Positions 1-11,900 of a stretch of 64,000 nucleotides of DNA are shown here, piece after piece. Every line of letters begins with the position of its first letter. Position 1 is the first letter of the stretch. Under the pieces are notes generated by a model. It saw only the letters and a program-made list of their open reading frames with translations. It ran no database searches and was not told where the DNA came from. Both the position numbers and the translations under genes were made by a program. This DNA comes from Pratylenchus scribneri (lineage: Eukaryota > Nematoda > Chromadorea > Rhabditida > Pratylenchidae): assembly GCA_030063045.1 (NCBI GenBank), contig JAQSEB010000032.1, positions 3,844,001 through 3,908,000 of the forward strand, given 5' to 3'.

Positions 1-55
1 CAAATTGAATTGCACAAAATGCTAATACTAAAATTAAATAATCTTATTAAGGAAG

Positions 56-1501
56 GAGGCAATTCAAGAGGCATTGTCCGTTTTGGAGGCGAACAGTTGT
101 TTTCGTTTTGTTCCTCGACGGCTTCAACGCGATTTCCTCTATTTTGATATGCGCGAGGCAACAAAATCCATCCCTTTCATCAAATTAATTTAAATTCAGG
201 GTTGTTTCTCATTTGTTGGCAAAATCGGTGGCCGTCAACTTCTTTCCCTTGCCGCCGGCTGTCTTCACGATTATATCATTTGGCGAGTGGGGAAATATAA
301 TTATTTGATGGCGTAACTAAGATTCCATTTTTAATCCAATTTTTTGATTTTTCACAATTTTATGAACCAAAAATTAATAAAATTTTGAGACCCATTTTAC
401 TTCGAAATATCCTAAAAAAAATTTCGATTTAATATTAATTTTTCTAGGCATGAAGTAATGCACGCATTGGGTATGAATTAAATTAAAATATGGCAAATAT
501 ATTGGATTTTGATTGAAAGGACTTGAACATGAACATCAAAGACCGGATCGAGATGAATTCATCCAAATCAAATGGGAAAATGTGGAACCCGGCAAAGAAA
601 GTATGGAATGAATGGGGATGGCTAAAAGTAGTTAATGGATTTACAAATAAATATATTCATCATCTAATAATTAATTTAAATTATTTTTACCGTAAATGAA
701 AGCATTTTGAATTGCCACTTAATAAGATGAAAACCCCCCTTTACCCTGTAAAAAATCGTTTATTTTATTAATTTTTTGTCTTTTGCAGTAAATTTTGACA
801 AAATCAAATGGTCGGATGTGGACCTTTATCACACCTACGATTATCATTCATTAATGCATTATGACGGAACAGCATTTGGGCGAATGAATCCAAGGAATCG
901 AAAGCCAATGGTCACAATGGAACCATTGCAGGTGAATTCAAAAATGAATATGTTCATATAAACAATTTTAGGAGGGCATTTTATTGCATGATAATTTTGA
1001 ATTGACCAAATTGGATGTGGAAAAACTGCAAATTCTGAGTAATTGTGATTCGAATAGTGAGTCCAAACAATTAAATTTAAGCATTCCCTCGAACATTAAT
1101 TAGAATTAAAATTGCGTCCTAGCCTTGGATTTGCCCCCTCAAATAATTGCAAAGATAAATCCACAAATTGTCAATCATTGGCGGAAAGAGGATTCTGTGC
1201 CGAAATACGCTATATGCGGTTGATTCGAATTCAATGCCAGAAAAGTTGCGGATTTTGCGAGAATGGGAAGGAGGAGAAAAATAAAATCCACCAAATTCGA
1301 ATTGACGAAACACAAATTGGAATTGGAAATGAGGAAATGGGAAAGGGAAGGGAAGAAGAAGCCGAGAAAATTGTGGAAAGTGAAGAAGGGGAACACGGAG
1401 TGGATGCGCATTACACAAAATGGAGTTATCCAAAAAAGAAGGAGGAAACGGGAAGGATGAAAGAAGAGAAATTTGATTATTATGGAAGTTGGGGACAATA
1501 A
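56..1501 (+). CDS. Astacin-family zinc metalloprotease with ShKT domain, 5' part outside the window
   Basis: Secreted zinc endopeptidase of the nematode NAS/astacin family. Seven exons join in frame (56-157, 200-282, 448-470, 520-600, 789-931, 972-1056, 1104-1501; 305 codons). The zinc site reads HEVMHALGLEHE and is followed by HQRPDRDEF, so the HExxHxxGxxHE ligands are intact. The Met-turn is SLMHYDG in exon 5. Exon 7 carries a six-cysteine ShKT module (CKDKSTNC to CGFC), then a Lys/Glu-rich low-complexity tail to the stop. The signal peptide, propeptide and start codon lie left of the window, and the exact first acceptor (position 51 or 55) is uncertain. Introns 158-199 and 283-447 both need GC donors to keep the conserved frame (…FDMRE joined to GCFSFVG, and YIIW joined to HEVMH). 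The substrate is unknown; collagen/cuticle or digestive roles are typical of the family. Confidence 0.9.
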
Positions 1502-2245
1502 AGTAATAGATTAGGGAAATTGTTGTGAATGATGAATGAATTGACAAATTTGATGATTTAATTAAAAAATTTATTAATTGAAATTATATTTAGTAATTCC
1601 GATTTAAATAAACAACAAGAATAGAACAATTATTTTGAGTTTGTTTTGACTTTTGCTAATAACAATAAAATACTGAAAATAAATGGATTGATGCATAGAG
1701 TATATACATAATGGTTGGCTATAGAATATAGCCACTCTTATTTTTCTATTACTGATGAGTGGTTGGTTGCTCGGTTGGAAGTTGGATGAAATTGAAGGCG
1801 GCTGGCAGCAGCAGCTGGAAATGTTTTGCTTATTCTCTGCATCATCCCCGAATTTTTCTACTCAATTCTTTCAACATTTACGTTTGGCTGCTTTCCGTAC
1901 ATTTGTCATTCTCGCGCAAAATTATTCCCGAATACCCGAATAGTTTTAAAATGCAAATGAATGAACAAGGAAAATTGAAAGAATTTGTTGCTTATCTCCA
2001 GCGATTCCTCCTCTTCCGACCGACCAAAAACTCACCCAATTCCCAAATGTATATTTCAAGGAGTCATCCTGTTTACCAACACCACAAAATTATAAAAAAT
2101 AGGTGCAAATATATTTCGCCCATTTATGTCAAAAATTGGCAATTTTCTGCCCTTCAAAATTATATATCGATCAATAAAATTGGCCATCTAATTCTAAAGT
2201 TATAGCTAAAAAATTTGATAGTATTAAATAGTCGGAATTAAATTG
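1502..2245. other. Intergenic, no gene seen
   Basis: AT-rich spacer between the astacin stop and the minisatellite. Open frames at 1755-2205 overlap in two frames, lack recognisable domains and are probably chance. Confidence 0.5.
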
Positions 2246-3004
2246 GGGCAAATAGGCGAATTATTTAGTGCAAAATAGGCGGAATTATTTAGTGCAAAAT
2301 AGGCGGAATTATTTAGTGCAAAATAGGCAGAATTATTTAGTGCAAAATAGGCAGAATTATTTAGTGCAAAATAGGCGGAATTATTTAGTGCAAAATAGGC
2401 GGAATTATTTAGTGCAAAATAGGCGGAATTATTTAGTGCAAAATAGGCAGAATTATTTAGTGCAAAATAGGCGGAATTATTTAGTGCAAAATAGGCGGAA
2501 TTATTTAGTGCAAAATAGGCAGAATTATTTAGTGCAAAATAGGCGGAATTATTTAGTGCAAATAGGCGGAATTATTTACTGCAAAATAGGCGGAATTATT
2601 TAGTGCAAAATAGGCGGAATTATTTAGTGCAAAATAGGCAGAATTATTTAGTGCAAAATAGGCGGAATTATTTAGTGCAAAATAGGCAGAATTATTTAGT
2701 GCAAAATAGGCGGAATTATTTAGTGCAAAATAGGCGGAATTATTTAGTGCAAAATAGGCGGAATTATTTAGTGCAAAATAGGCGGAATTATTTAGTGCAA
2801 AATAGGCGGAATTATTTAGTGCAAAATAGGCGGAATTATTTAGTGCAAAATAGGCGGAATTATTTAGTGCAAAATAGGCGGAATTATTTAGTGCAAAATA
2901 GGCGGAATTATTTAGTGCAAAATAGGCGGAATTATTTAGTGCAAAACAGGCGGAATTATTTACTGCAAAATAGGCGGAATTATTTAGTGCAAAACAGGCA
3001 GAAT
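2246..3004 (+). repeat. 24-bp minisatellite array (locus 1)
   Basis: About 31 head-to-tail copies of a 24-bp unit, GTGCAAAATAGGCGGAATTA followed by TTTA. Variants change GGCGG to GGCAG, and TAGG to CAGG near the right end. Because 24 is divisible by three, the array reads as an open frame (VQNRRNYL repeated), but there is no gene context. The same unit recurs at 19.0 kb and 45.4 kb, and a 29-bp relative at 39.4 kb. Confidence 0.97.
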
Positions 3005-3963
3005 AATCTGAAAGTATGTTTTCCCACGAATAACTCTCAACAAAATAAAGAAAAAGAAGGGAAAATTTATTTTTCTCTCATTACCGTATTCTCTTTTCTT
3101 TTCATTTATTGCTGCAGGGAAGAAATGATTGGTGATACATGTCTCCCTTTGTTCTAATGCTAATCCATTTTTAAACATAACTTTGCTAAAATTGAATTAA
3201 TTTTAATAGTTCTAGTATCATTTTAAAGAGAAGAAAATACTTTATCTGTTGATTTAATTTTTATATTGCCAAATGATTCGAGAACAATTCGCAAAAAATA
3301 TGAAGCGAAAATTATTCATTACTTATTTGATTATCTCTTAAAATTTATTTATCCACCATTTTAATAAGACATCTATATTAAATCAAATTTAAATGATTTT
3401 ATGGATTTCCCCCATCGCATTTATGTATTTGCGCACTCCCTTCCTTAATTCAACACAACATTGGGCCATTCCCACTATGTTGATGTTGACTGACCAAATA
3501 AACGGAGACATTATAGAATGACCCCATCCATTCTATTTTTATAATTCACCAACCAAATGAGTATATTCCACATTTCACATTCACAATTCTGAAATTGGTA
3601 CATCCATCATTTTTAATGCAAGAATTGACCAATTTGGATAACATTAATTCGCGGATGTTTTTGTGATGACTCATCCAATTTTTTCAATATTTTTTGTTAA
3701 ACAAAATTGGTTCCATCCCCCATTTGGTTCCAAATCGCCATTTTTGACCTTTTTCTTCCGATTGCCTGTCCTCCCCAATTTCTTCGATCGGAAAATACAG
3801 TGAAGAACGCTTTTTCACCCTCAAATCTTGAAAGGCGGATGCGCCACTTCTCCTCCCATAATAGCTTTTAATGACTGCGCACACCTTTTTTTTACATCTT
3901 TGAATGAATTGAATCAAATAAATTCATATTCCCTCTCAAAAATGTTTAGGCAAATTGCCGAGA
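3005..3963. other. Intergenic, upstream of rap-2
   Basis: AT-rich with no supported gene. Expected to hold the rap-2 promoter and 5' UTR, but I cannot identify specific elements. The minus-strand frame at 3684-3917 has no recognisable domain. Confidence 0.4.
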
Positions 3964-5617
3964 ATGCGGGAATTTAAGGTTGTCGTGCTTGGTTCAGGCG
4001 GTGTTGGAAAATCGGCGCTGACTGTGCAATTTGTCTCAAACAAATTCATCGTGAAATATGATCCGACCATCGAAGATTTTTACCGAAAAGAGATCGAGGT
4101 TTCCAATAAACAAAAGTTGGAAATTTGGAGGGGAAAGGTTAAATTGAAATCAAAATGATTTGGTCTAAAAATGATTTTTTCATGTCTCTCTTTTTCTATT
4201 TAAAAATGAAATTAATTGGGTTAAATTCGAGTCTCATTAAAGTGATCATTGAAAATTGTATACACAAAATTATAAATAAATTGACTAGAGGTAATTAAAT
4301 ATCAAAATGATTTATCAAACATAATTGGGCAGAAACTTATGGTCAAAATTAAATAACAAATTATGGTCAATTGGTTTGACCAAAATTTGTTAAATAGAAT
4401 AATTAAAATTGATACTAAATCCAATAAATAATTAATGAATAATACATAAAAATGTAGGTCGATGGCCAACCTTGCGTTTTGGAAATTTTGGACACAGCTG
4501 GGACAGAGCAATTTGCCTCGATGAGAGATTTGTACATTAAAAATGGACAGGTTAATCGCAAAATATAAATCATTTGAATATATGCAAATGTTAAAAAGGG
4601 TTTCCTCGTTGTCTACTCAATCACAAATCAGCAAAGTTTCCATGACATTCGGACAATGAGGGATCAAATAATTCGAGTGAAAGTAAAATGGATTAAACCA
4701 TTCTCAAATTTATGAATTTTATTCCAAAGGGGACCGATCAAGTGCCAATTTTGCTAGTTGGCAATAAATGCGATTTGGCACATCAAAGACAGGTTGGGCG
4801 ATGGAAAGTGGCTACTTTTTCGGTTTTCCGGATGCAGATGGTTTTTGAAATGAAGGGGTCCCTTTCCCTTCTTATGGGTGATTAGAATTAGATTTAGGGA
4901 TACTTGAAATTATAGCCTATCCCTGAAGGGACAGGGTCAACTGAGCGATATTCAACTAGGCGCCGTTGCTTGTAGCTCATTAAGCACGAAACCAATATAG
5001 ATGATTTTGGTATCAAATTAAAGAGCACACTTCTAGCTATCGAGAGATACCAACTTTACTTGGTTTAATTCTGATTCTGAATTAGCAAAGTTGTAAACAA
5101 AAATTAAAAAACTATTATCATAAATTTGCAATTTTTTCTTGGTTTTTAAGTACAGTACAACTTAGCTAATTCTGTACCAAACCAAATAAATCTTATATCT
5201 ATGAATAGCCAACAGTGAGCTTTTTAATTTGACACAAAATCACATTAACTGTTTAGTCCTTAATGAATTACAAGAGACGGTGCAAAGTTGAGACGTCGCC
5301 CAGTTTTAATACACTGTATCGGATGACCCATTGGGTTACCGTTACCTTTCCCTTTTTGACCCAAAAGAATCTGCACACGGATAACCGAAATGTACCGGGA
5401 AAAAATGTTGAATGGAATATTAAATGAGAGAAAATTGGCGCAGGTGCGAACAGAGGATGGGGCGGCATTGGCCGAATATTGGTCCTGTCCATTTGCGGAA
5501 TGTTCAGCAAAAAGTGCCCACAATGTGAATACGGTTTTTGCGGAAATTGTGCGCGAAATCAATTATGTCCAAAATGCAAAGGCCAAGCAAAGGCATGGAT
5601 GCTGTTCAGTCATTTGA
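3964..5617 (+). CDS. rap-2: Rap2-type Ras-family small GTPase
   Basis: Membrane-anchored GTP switch of the Ras/Rap family. Five exons (3964-4098, 4458-4550, 4599-4682, 4730-4792, 5444-5617) give 182 residues, the usual Rap2 length. Visible motifs: P-loop GSGGVGKS, effector loop [12 protein letters not shown], switch [14 protein letters not shown] and SAKS. The Phe in EDFYRK separates Rap2 from Rap1 (EDSYRK). The Thr in DTAGTEQ, where Ras has Gln, is diagnostic of Rap. The tail GCCSVI gives a CAAX prenylation box (CSVI) with a neighbouring Cys available for palmitoylation. The start at 3964 is the Met preceding the family-conserved REFKVVVLG; the nine bases before it extend the frame but hold no ATG. 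Intron 4 (651 nt) contains a foldback element. A broken partial copy lies at 7.9-8.4 kb. Confidence 0.96.
4938..5307. mobile_element. Foldback/MITE-like inverted-repeat element in rap-2 intron 4
   Basis: The left arm (about 4938-5100) and right arm (about 5150-5307) are diverged inverted copies: the left begins AACTGAGCGATATTCAACT and the right, reverse-complemented, begins AACTGGGCGACGTCTCAACT. Similarity continues through GATTTTGGTATCAAATTAAA and onward. No coding capacity. The rap-2 pseudogene at 7.9-8.4 kb has flanking intron sequence from both sides but lacks the element, so it approximates an empty site. No clear target-site duplication can be fixed by eye. Confidence 0.75.
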
Positions 5618-6934
5618 AATTGGGTTTTGGGGATGAATTCAATTTTGATTGGAATGGAAATTCATTGCCAGAAAAGCCATTTTAGCCTTTCTTCTAATTT
5701 ATTCCTCAAGATTGGCAAAAAAATGGTTTAAATTTTAATTTGATTTGTTTACAATTTCCTCCCATCAATGCCCTTTTTCCTTATTTCATTTTCTATTAAT
5801 TTTGGTGCTGACAAATTCCATTCATTTCCTATAAAACAAATTATATTCTGGCAAAATTTACCAAAAAGGACAGCCTAATTTTTAATTATTTTCATTTATT
5901 TCATTGCTACAGTCCATTTACATTAAGGCCTCTGATCAGCCGTTTCTCAATTCTGCTGTACAATAATATTATTTTATTTTGATAATCACCCAAATTAAAA
6001 TTGATGCCTGCCATGGCAATTTTCTCTTTATTTGATTTCCATTTTTAAAATTTTGTTTCTCTGGATATATAAAAATTTGAATAAATTTGAATAAAAATAT
6101 TTGACAATGAAGGATTGAATTAAAATATAATTATAATTAGATCAAAAACATTCCTGGATATCAAGTATCGACATAAAACAAAAAAAAAACAATAATAATT
6201 TAGAAATATCAAAGATAATATCAATTATATTGTTTTGGGTGAAATGAAACCGAGAACAAGAATTGATGTTCCGTATCAAGGTTTTTTCAAATTATAAACT
6301 GTTGAAAAAATTCAGCATTATTTAAGTAAATATGCATCAAAGAACAATGTATGGTACAGATTATGGAATGTCAATATCTGCCCTTATTTTATTTGCCAAA
6401 ATTAAGAACTGAAATATTCGGAAAAGGGTTTATTCAATATTCCTAATCAAACGCAATTGTTCCATTGTTTTTATTTTTGTCAGGCACTCAAAGTTTTGTG
6501 AATATTGGAAAAAATTAGAAATGAATTAACACTTTTTTAATTGATGATGAAATGTCAAAAATGAAACAAGGAATGGGAAAATTTAGTCAAACATCAAAAG
6601 AAGACAATTTTGGTTTTTTGTCAGCTAAAAATCAAAGCGAAATACTGTACAGATGAATTTTACTGGAGGGAATTTACTCTGGTGGTCAAAGAAGGGCCAA
6701 TAGAAGAAATGAAAGACAGCCTAGAAGAGAATGGGGAAAATAAAAATATAACCCATAAAAATTGAGAAAACATTATTTTTTCATTTTTATTCTCCGGCTG
6801 AAAAACAAATTTATATAAGACGATAAAATGTATATGATATATATGTACTTGAAATCTTTTGTTTCTTAAATGTGGTCAAGTGTAAATTTAGTGATTAAGT
6901 CGATTCCAGAAAGACAATTCGGGTTGATGCGAAT
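5618..6934. other. Intergenic between convergent rap-2 and CHMP4 genes
   Basis: Very AT-rich, 1.3 kb. Contains the 3' UTRs of both neighbouring genes, which point toward each other. No other gene or repeat recognised. Confidence 0.5.
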
Positions 6935-7737
6935 TTAAGCATTGGCCCAAGCCGCCAATTCATCCAAATCGTCTTCCTCTTTTTTGGATTTAGCCTTTGG
7001 TAATTTGTCCTTCGGTGCTTCGGGAAGTTTGCCAGCAACATTTTCAGCAGGCATTGGACCAACGTCAAGAAGTTTCTCATTAATTTCCGCCTATAAAATT
7101 GCGCATTTATGAATAATTAATTGATAAAATTAAAATTACCTCTCCCATTTCTTCGAGTTCTTTGAGCAATTCATCCTCATCAATGTCATTTTGGAGTCCA
7201 ATTGGATTGCTGATTGCTTGTGTTATTTCATTGGAAACCTCTTGTTGTTCGGCAATTTCCTCCATCAATTCATTCACCTAAAATAATATAAAATTTTCAT
7301 TCAATTTTAAATTTGATTTTATACCCTGTCTACGTCCATTCCTTGATGCGTTGATTTGAGTGCGGCCGATGCTTTGGCCATTAGATTCAGGATTTCGGCA
7401 TGCATTGCAGCATTTTCCAGAGAACTCTTCTGTTGATGAATTTTACTCAATATTCCGTCAATATTTTCGAGTTCTTTTTCATGCACTTTCTTTTCTTTCA
7501 ATGCTTTAAGTGCCACTCTTTTGTTGGTTGAGGCATGCTTTTTGGCAGTTGCCAGTGACTAAAATGTTTGAATAATATTGGAAATTAGCGGAATTTAACC
7601 GTTTCAATCTTTTGGGTCAGATAATCCTGTTTCTTTGTCAATGATTCTTCCATTTCTGATAATTCTTGCAAAGCTTGTTGCGAAGTTGGCACCGGCTTGG
7701 TACTTTTTGTACCAAAAATATTACCGAAAACACCCAT
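6935..7737 (-). CDS. vps-32: CHMP4/Snf7 (VPS32) core ESCRT-III subunit
   Basis: Polymerising core subunit of ESCRT-III, acting in endosomal vesicle budding, cytokinetic abscission and membrane repair. Four exons on the minus strand (7600-7737, 7325-7558, 7140-7277, 6935-7090) encode 221 residues, the family's usual size. The start MGVFGNIFG matches the membrane-inserting N-terminus of CHMP4. A basic helical hairpin follows (KKQDYLTQKIE, AKKHASTNKRVALKALKEKK), then the MDVDRVNELMEEIAEQQE helix and an acidic C-terminal half. The last helix, DDLDELAAWANA, resembles the ALIX-binding end of CHMP4 proteins. All introns are GT-AG and 41-49 nt. Nematodes often have two VPS32 paralogues; I cannot say which this is. 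Confidence 0.95.
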
Positions 7738-7917
7738 TTTTTGTTGTCAAATATGATTAAAATATGGACGATGATTATCTAATAAGAAAATAAAAATATT
7801 AGTAAACCTCAATTTGTAAAATAAGATAAATTAATTTAGTAATTTAGTTCACTATTAGCCTCGATAATTAGCTGTATAGCTCAAGAGATGGTATAACTAT
7901 TGCTAAAAATTTAATGC

Positions 7918-8385
7918 AATTGGTCTACTTTTCACTATTTTGGCCACAATTTGCAGAATTGAATAGAATAATTAAAAATTTGATGCGAAATTTAATAAAT
8001 AATTAATGAGTAATGCATAAAAATGCAAGTCGATGACCAACCTTTCGTTTAGGGATACATTTATAACCTATCCATGAATGACCATTAAGCCTATAACGGA
8101 TGACTCATTGGGGTTACCGTTAACTTCTTTGTTGACCTAAACTCGGATAACCGAAAAGTACCAGAAAATATTGGATGGAATACAAAATGAGAGAAAAATT
8201 GGTGCAGGCTCGAACAGAGGATGGAGCGGCATTTGCCGAATATTGGTCCTGTCCATTTGCGGAATGTTCAGCAAAAAGTGCCCACAATTTGAATACTTGT
8301 TTGGGGAAATTGTGCGTGAAATCAATTATGTCCAAAATGCAAAGGCCAAGCAGAGGCGGTTCTGGTGCAATTCTGTGTTTCTCCA
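7918..8385 (+). pseudogene. Partial, internally deleted copy of rap-2
   Basis: Three segments of rap-2 are fused in order: the end of intron 1 with the first bases of exon 2 (copy about 7918-8050, parent about 4361-4480); a short piece of intron 4 (parent about 4893-4935); then the end of intron 4 with most of exon 5 (copy about 8085-8385, parent about 5310-5600). Exons 1, 3 and 4 are missing. The exon 5 copy retains TEDGAAFAEYW and SAKSAHN, then a one-base deletion in the AATAC-to-GAAATTG stretch breaks the frame, and the CAAX end is lost. It lies on the far side of the CHMP4 gene from its parent. Confidence 0.88.
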
Positions 8386-8590
8386 AAGGACTTATTTGCG
8401 TCCAATCAAAAAAGGAATCCCAATTTTAAAAAATTATAATTTTAATTAGATCAAATCCAATAGAAAATCCATTTTTTAATAAAATATGATTAATATTATT
8501 TTAATTTTTGCATCATTTTTCAATCACATAATTTTGATGGACAGGTTGGCCTAAATTTTCCATTAATTTTTCTGCCTTTTTTGCCCCTTG

Positions 8591-8607
8591 CCCCCCCCCC
8601 CCCCCCC
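8591..8607. repeat. Poly-C tract
   Basis: A run of 17 C residues about 350 bp upstream of the vitellogenin start. Its length is likely to be unreliable in the assembly. Confidence 0.9.
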
Positions 8608-8735
8608 TATCATTCCATCCTTCCTCCTCCATTTTTTGGCCATTTCTGCTAAATTATCAGTCATGAATGTTTTTTGGGCGCATGTGATGGCCACAAAACA
8701 GACCAATTTGCCTTCCAATTCCTTCCAAATTTGCC

Positions 8736-8862
8736 TCGATAAGCCGATGAAATTGACAGATCAACCTTATTCCGCCCAATTCCTCCATCCCATCTTCCCC
8801 CATCCTCCCGACAGGACGACGCCTCCGGGGTCAAAATTCGGCCTGGAATGGCCCTTTATAAG
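8736..8862 (+). promoter_or_regulatory. Candidate vitellogenin promoter elements
   Basis: Three matches lie in the 230 bp before the vitellogenin ATG. ATTGACA at 8752-8758 is the reverse complement of the VPE1 motif TGTCAAT known from C. elegans vit promoters. TCGATAAG at 8736-8743 differs by one base from the GATA-type VPE2 motif (CTGATAA). TTTATAAG at 8855-8862 resembles a TATA box about 100 bp before the start codon. Motif matching is by eye; function is inferred. Confidence 0.5.
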
Positions 8863-8958
8863 CCCCCCCAAAATGCTGGAAGAAATCATTCCATTCAAAT
8901 TCAAAACCTTCCTCCCAAACCAACCAACCAAAAACACCAACAAATTCTTCTGTGAGCA

Positions 8959-11900
8959 ATGCGAATTCTGGCCTCCGTCCTTTTGGTGGCTCTCTGTCTT
9001 GGCGCTGGCCTTTCCGACCAACAATCTGGCCAACAGCAGCAGCCGAGCCCATTTCGCAAGGACAATGTCTACATTTTCCAATACAATTCCCAAATTTCTT
9101 CCGGCTTGAGTGCCCCATCCGACGAGAATTCCGCTGATTCACAGCAGAATTCAGCCATCCGAATCCAGGCCCAGGCAAAGGTAAAAAAGGAGGGAAAAGC
9201 ATCAAATAAAATGGCAACTTTTCTCCATTTCCCATAGATCACATTTGCATCGGATCGACACGGTCAATTGCAATTGGAACAAATCCGTGTTGGCCAATTG
9301 AATGAGCAATTGAATGAGCCAAAAAAGGTCCAGCCAATGGCCATTTTCGAACCGGTCTGTGGTCAAATTTTGGATTATTTTGAGCAATTAATGAAATTTG
9401 CAGAAACAAATTCCGGATGAAAAGCAACGCCAATTGGAGTTGCCCGTCCAATTCCATTATGATGAGGGCGTCGTTGAGCGAGTCCAATTCAATGAGGAGG
9501 ATGATGTTTGGTCAAAGAATGTGAAGAGGGCCGTTTTGAATATGCTCCAGCTGAATTTGAAACGGAACAATGCCCAAGGATTGCGCACTGGCAATGAACA
9601 AGAATGGCAAAATGAAGAGGAAAATTCATCGGAGAATGGCCAACAAATGTCCGAATTGGGCCAAACATTCAACATTCCCGAGGTCCATCCATTCATTCAC
9701 CAATTCATTTTACGATTTTTGACCTTTTGTAGATTACATTGGAAGGTGTTTGCCAAACCACCTATGCCATCAATGCGGTTAATAATGGCCAATGGCAACA
9801 AGATGAACAGGAAAATGAGAAGGCAACGGCATTGAATGTGACCAAAACAATCAATTTCAAACAATGCGCCAAAATTGCCGATGTTGGCTATGGATTCCAA
9901 ACGGAACAACCCCAACCACAATGCGCTCAATGCAAACAGTATTGGTCAAAGAATCAACAGCAACAAAATAGCCAAAATGGCCAAGGACAACAATCCGCCC
10001 AACAACAACATCCGTGTGCCAAATGCGATCCAAAGAAAGTGAAGGAGCAATTGGTTGGTCAAAAATGGGGGAATTATGTACAAAATTATCCCATTTTTAT
10101 TTAGCTTGACCGAAGCACTGTCCTCCGCTACCAATTGGTGTGCCCCTCGGGCGGCGAATGTGGACCATCCAACAGCCAAAAATATGCTCTAAAAGGCACT
10201 GAACTCCTCTCTCAATATGTCTTCAAACAAACCAAAAGTCAAACTGGCAAATTCAGCTCTGCAATGCAAACAATTGTGGCCGCCACACTCAAATTCCGAT
10301 CCCAGGAACAAAAGACTGAATCGGTGCCAAGCATGTCCGGTGGCAAAGATGAATCGTTGATGTTTTCGAGCGAAATTGATTTGGACGTGAAGCGATTTTA
10401 CATGTACGGCGATGAGGAATTCAGCCAACCGGAGAGTTCACCCTTCCAACAAGTGCCAAAAGTGCAACAGGCACAACAAGCATTGCGAAAATTGTCACAA
10501 ACAATGACCGGGAATAAACAAACGGGGATTGAAGTGCAAGCCGGCTATGAAGTGCAAAGATTGGTTGAATTGTTGCGAATGAGCCGAAGGGAGGAATTGG
10601 AAGAAATTGAGCAAAATGCAATCACAAATAATGGAAATGGAGGAGAGCAAGAGAGGCAAAAGGCCAAGCAAATTTACACGGATTCATTGGCCATTTGTGG
10701 CACACGAAATTGCATTCAAAAATTGGCCGAGAAAATTCAGAACAAGGTAAAATATTGAGATTTCTTTTGTTCATTTATGAATATTCTCTCAGGAAATGTC
10801 CCAAACAAAGGCGGTGCAAGCGCTGAGGACCGTAAACCAAGTGCCGGCCCCATCCGATCAAATTGTGAAGATTGTTCAACGTTTGTGCAAACAGGAAAAT
10901 GTTCACAACCAACGATCCGTGAAACAAAGCTGCTGGCTCACTTTTGGCGCATTGGTCAATGAATTGTGCCAACATAAAACACCCAAAAAGGGAACACAAA
11001 AATATGCCTTCGAGGCAAAATCATCGCTGGACAAACAGGAACAATGCCCAAAGGAGAAAAAAGAGGAATACAAACAGGCAAATTCCATTGTCATTTTACC
11101 AAATATTTTGGCCATTTTTTAGACCATTATGGACCTTTACAATTCTGCTGCCACAATTTACGATAAAATGTTGGCCATCAGTGCCCTCGGAAATGCTGCC
11201 ATTGAAAATGCTGTCCCTGAAATTGAGCAAATCATCAAAGACCAAACCGAATCTTGCCTCGTCCGCTGCAAAGCCATCGATGCCCTCCGCCGTTTGCGCA
11301 CCCAAATGCCACGCAAAATCCAACAAATTTTGCTTCCAATTTTCCAAAATGCCCAGCAACGTTCGGAAGTTCGTGCCTCTGCCCTCTACATCCTTCTGAC
11401 AACGCAACCAGATTCGGCAGTGATTGACCAAATTGCATTCACAATTTCAAAGGAACGAAATCGACAAATTCAATCGTTCGCCTACCAACAAATGAAAACA
11501 TTGGCCAAATCCAAAAATCCATTGGATCAACAAATGTAAGTCTCAATAGAAGGAAGGCACATAAACAATTGATTATTATAGGGCAAAACATGTGAAAAAT
11601 GCATTGAGGCTGACAAATGTTGATGAACAACAATTGCGAATGAGTGGAAAATGGCAATTCCCGGTGTACAGTGAACAATTGCAGGAAGGCGCATTCCTTG
11701 AATTGGCCCAATTGATTTCACCTCGTTCAAATGCACCCGCCATTTTGCATGCCAAAATTGACTCATTCTTCAATGATCAATTCCAAACTGACCAAATGCA
11801 AGTGTACTTTGTGCAGCAAGAGGCAGAAGATTGGTAATTAAATTTTAAATTAATTAAAATAAATTTTAAAGGTATCAACGAACATCATCCAACAACGCCC

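Noticed and set aside
1755..2205. 148-codon plus-strand frame
   Set aside because: No recognisable domain, a competing frame in the same place, and AT-driven composition.
2246..3004. Possible CRISPR-like array
   Set aside because: Units are contiguous with no unique spacers, and the genome is eukaryotic.
2268..3157. Frames encoding VQNRRNYL repeats here and at 19.0 and 45.4 kb
   Set aside because: A 24-bp unit keeps any stop-free frame open. No promoter, signal or domain, and the array lies in intergenic or intronic DNA.
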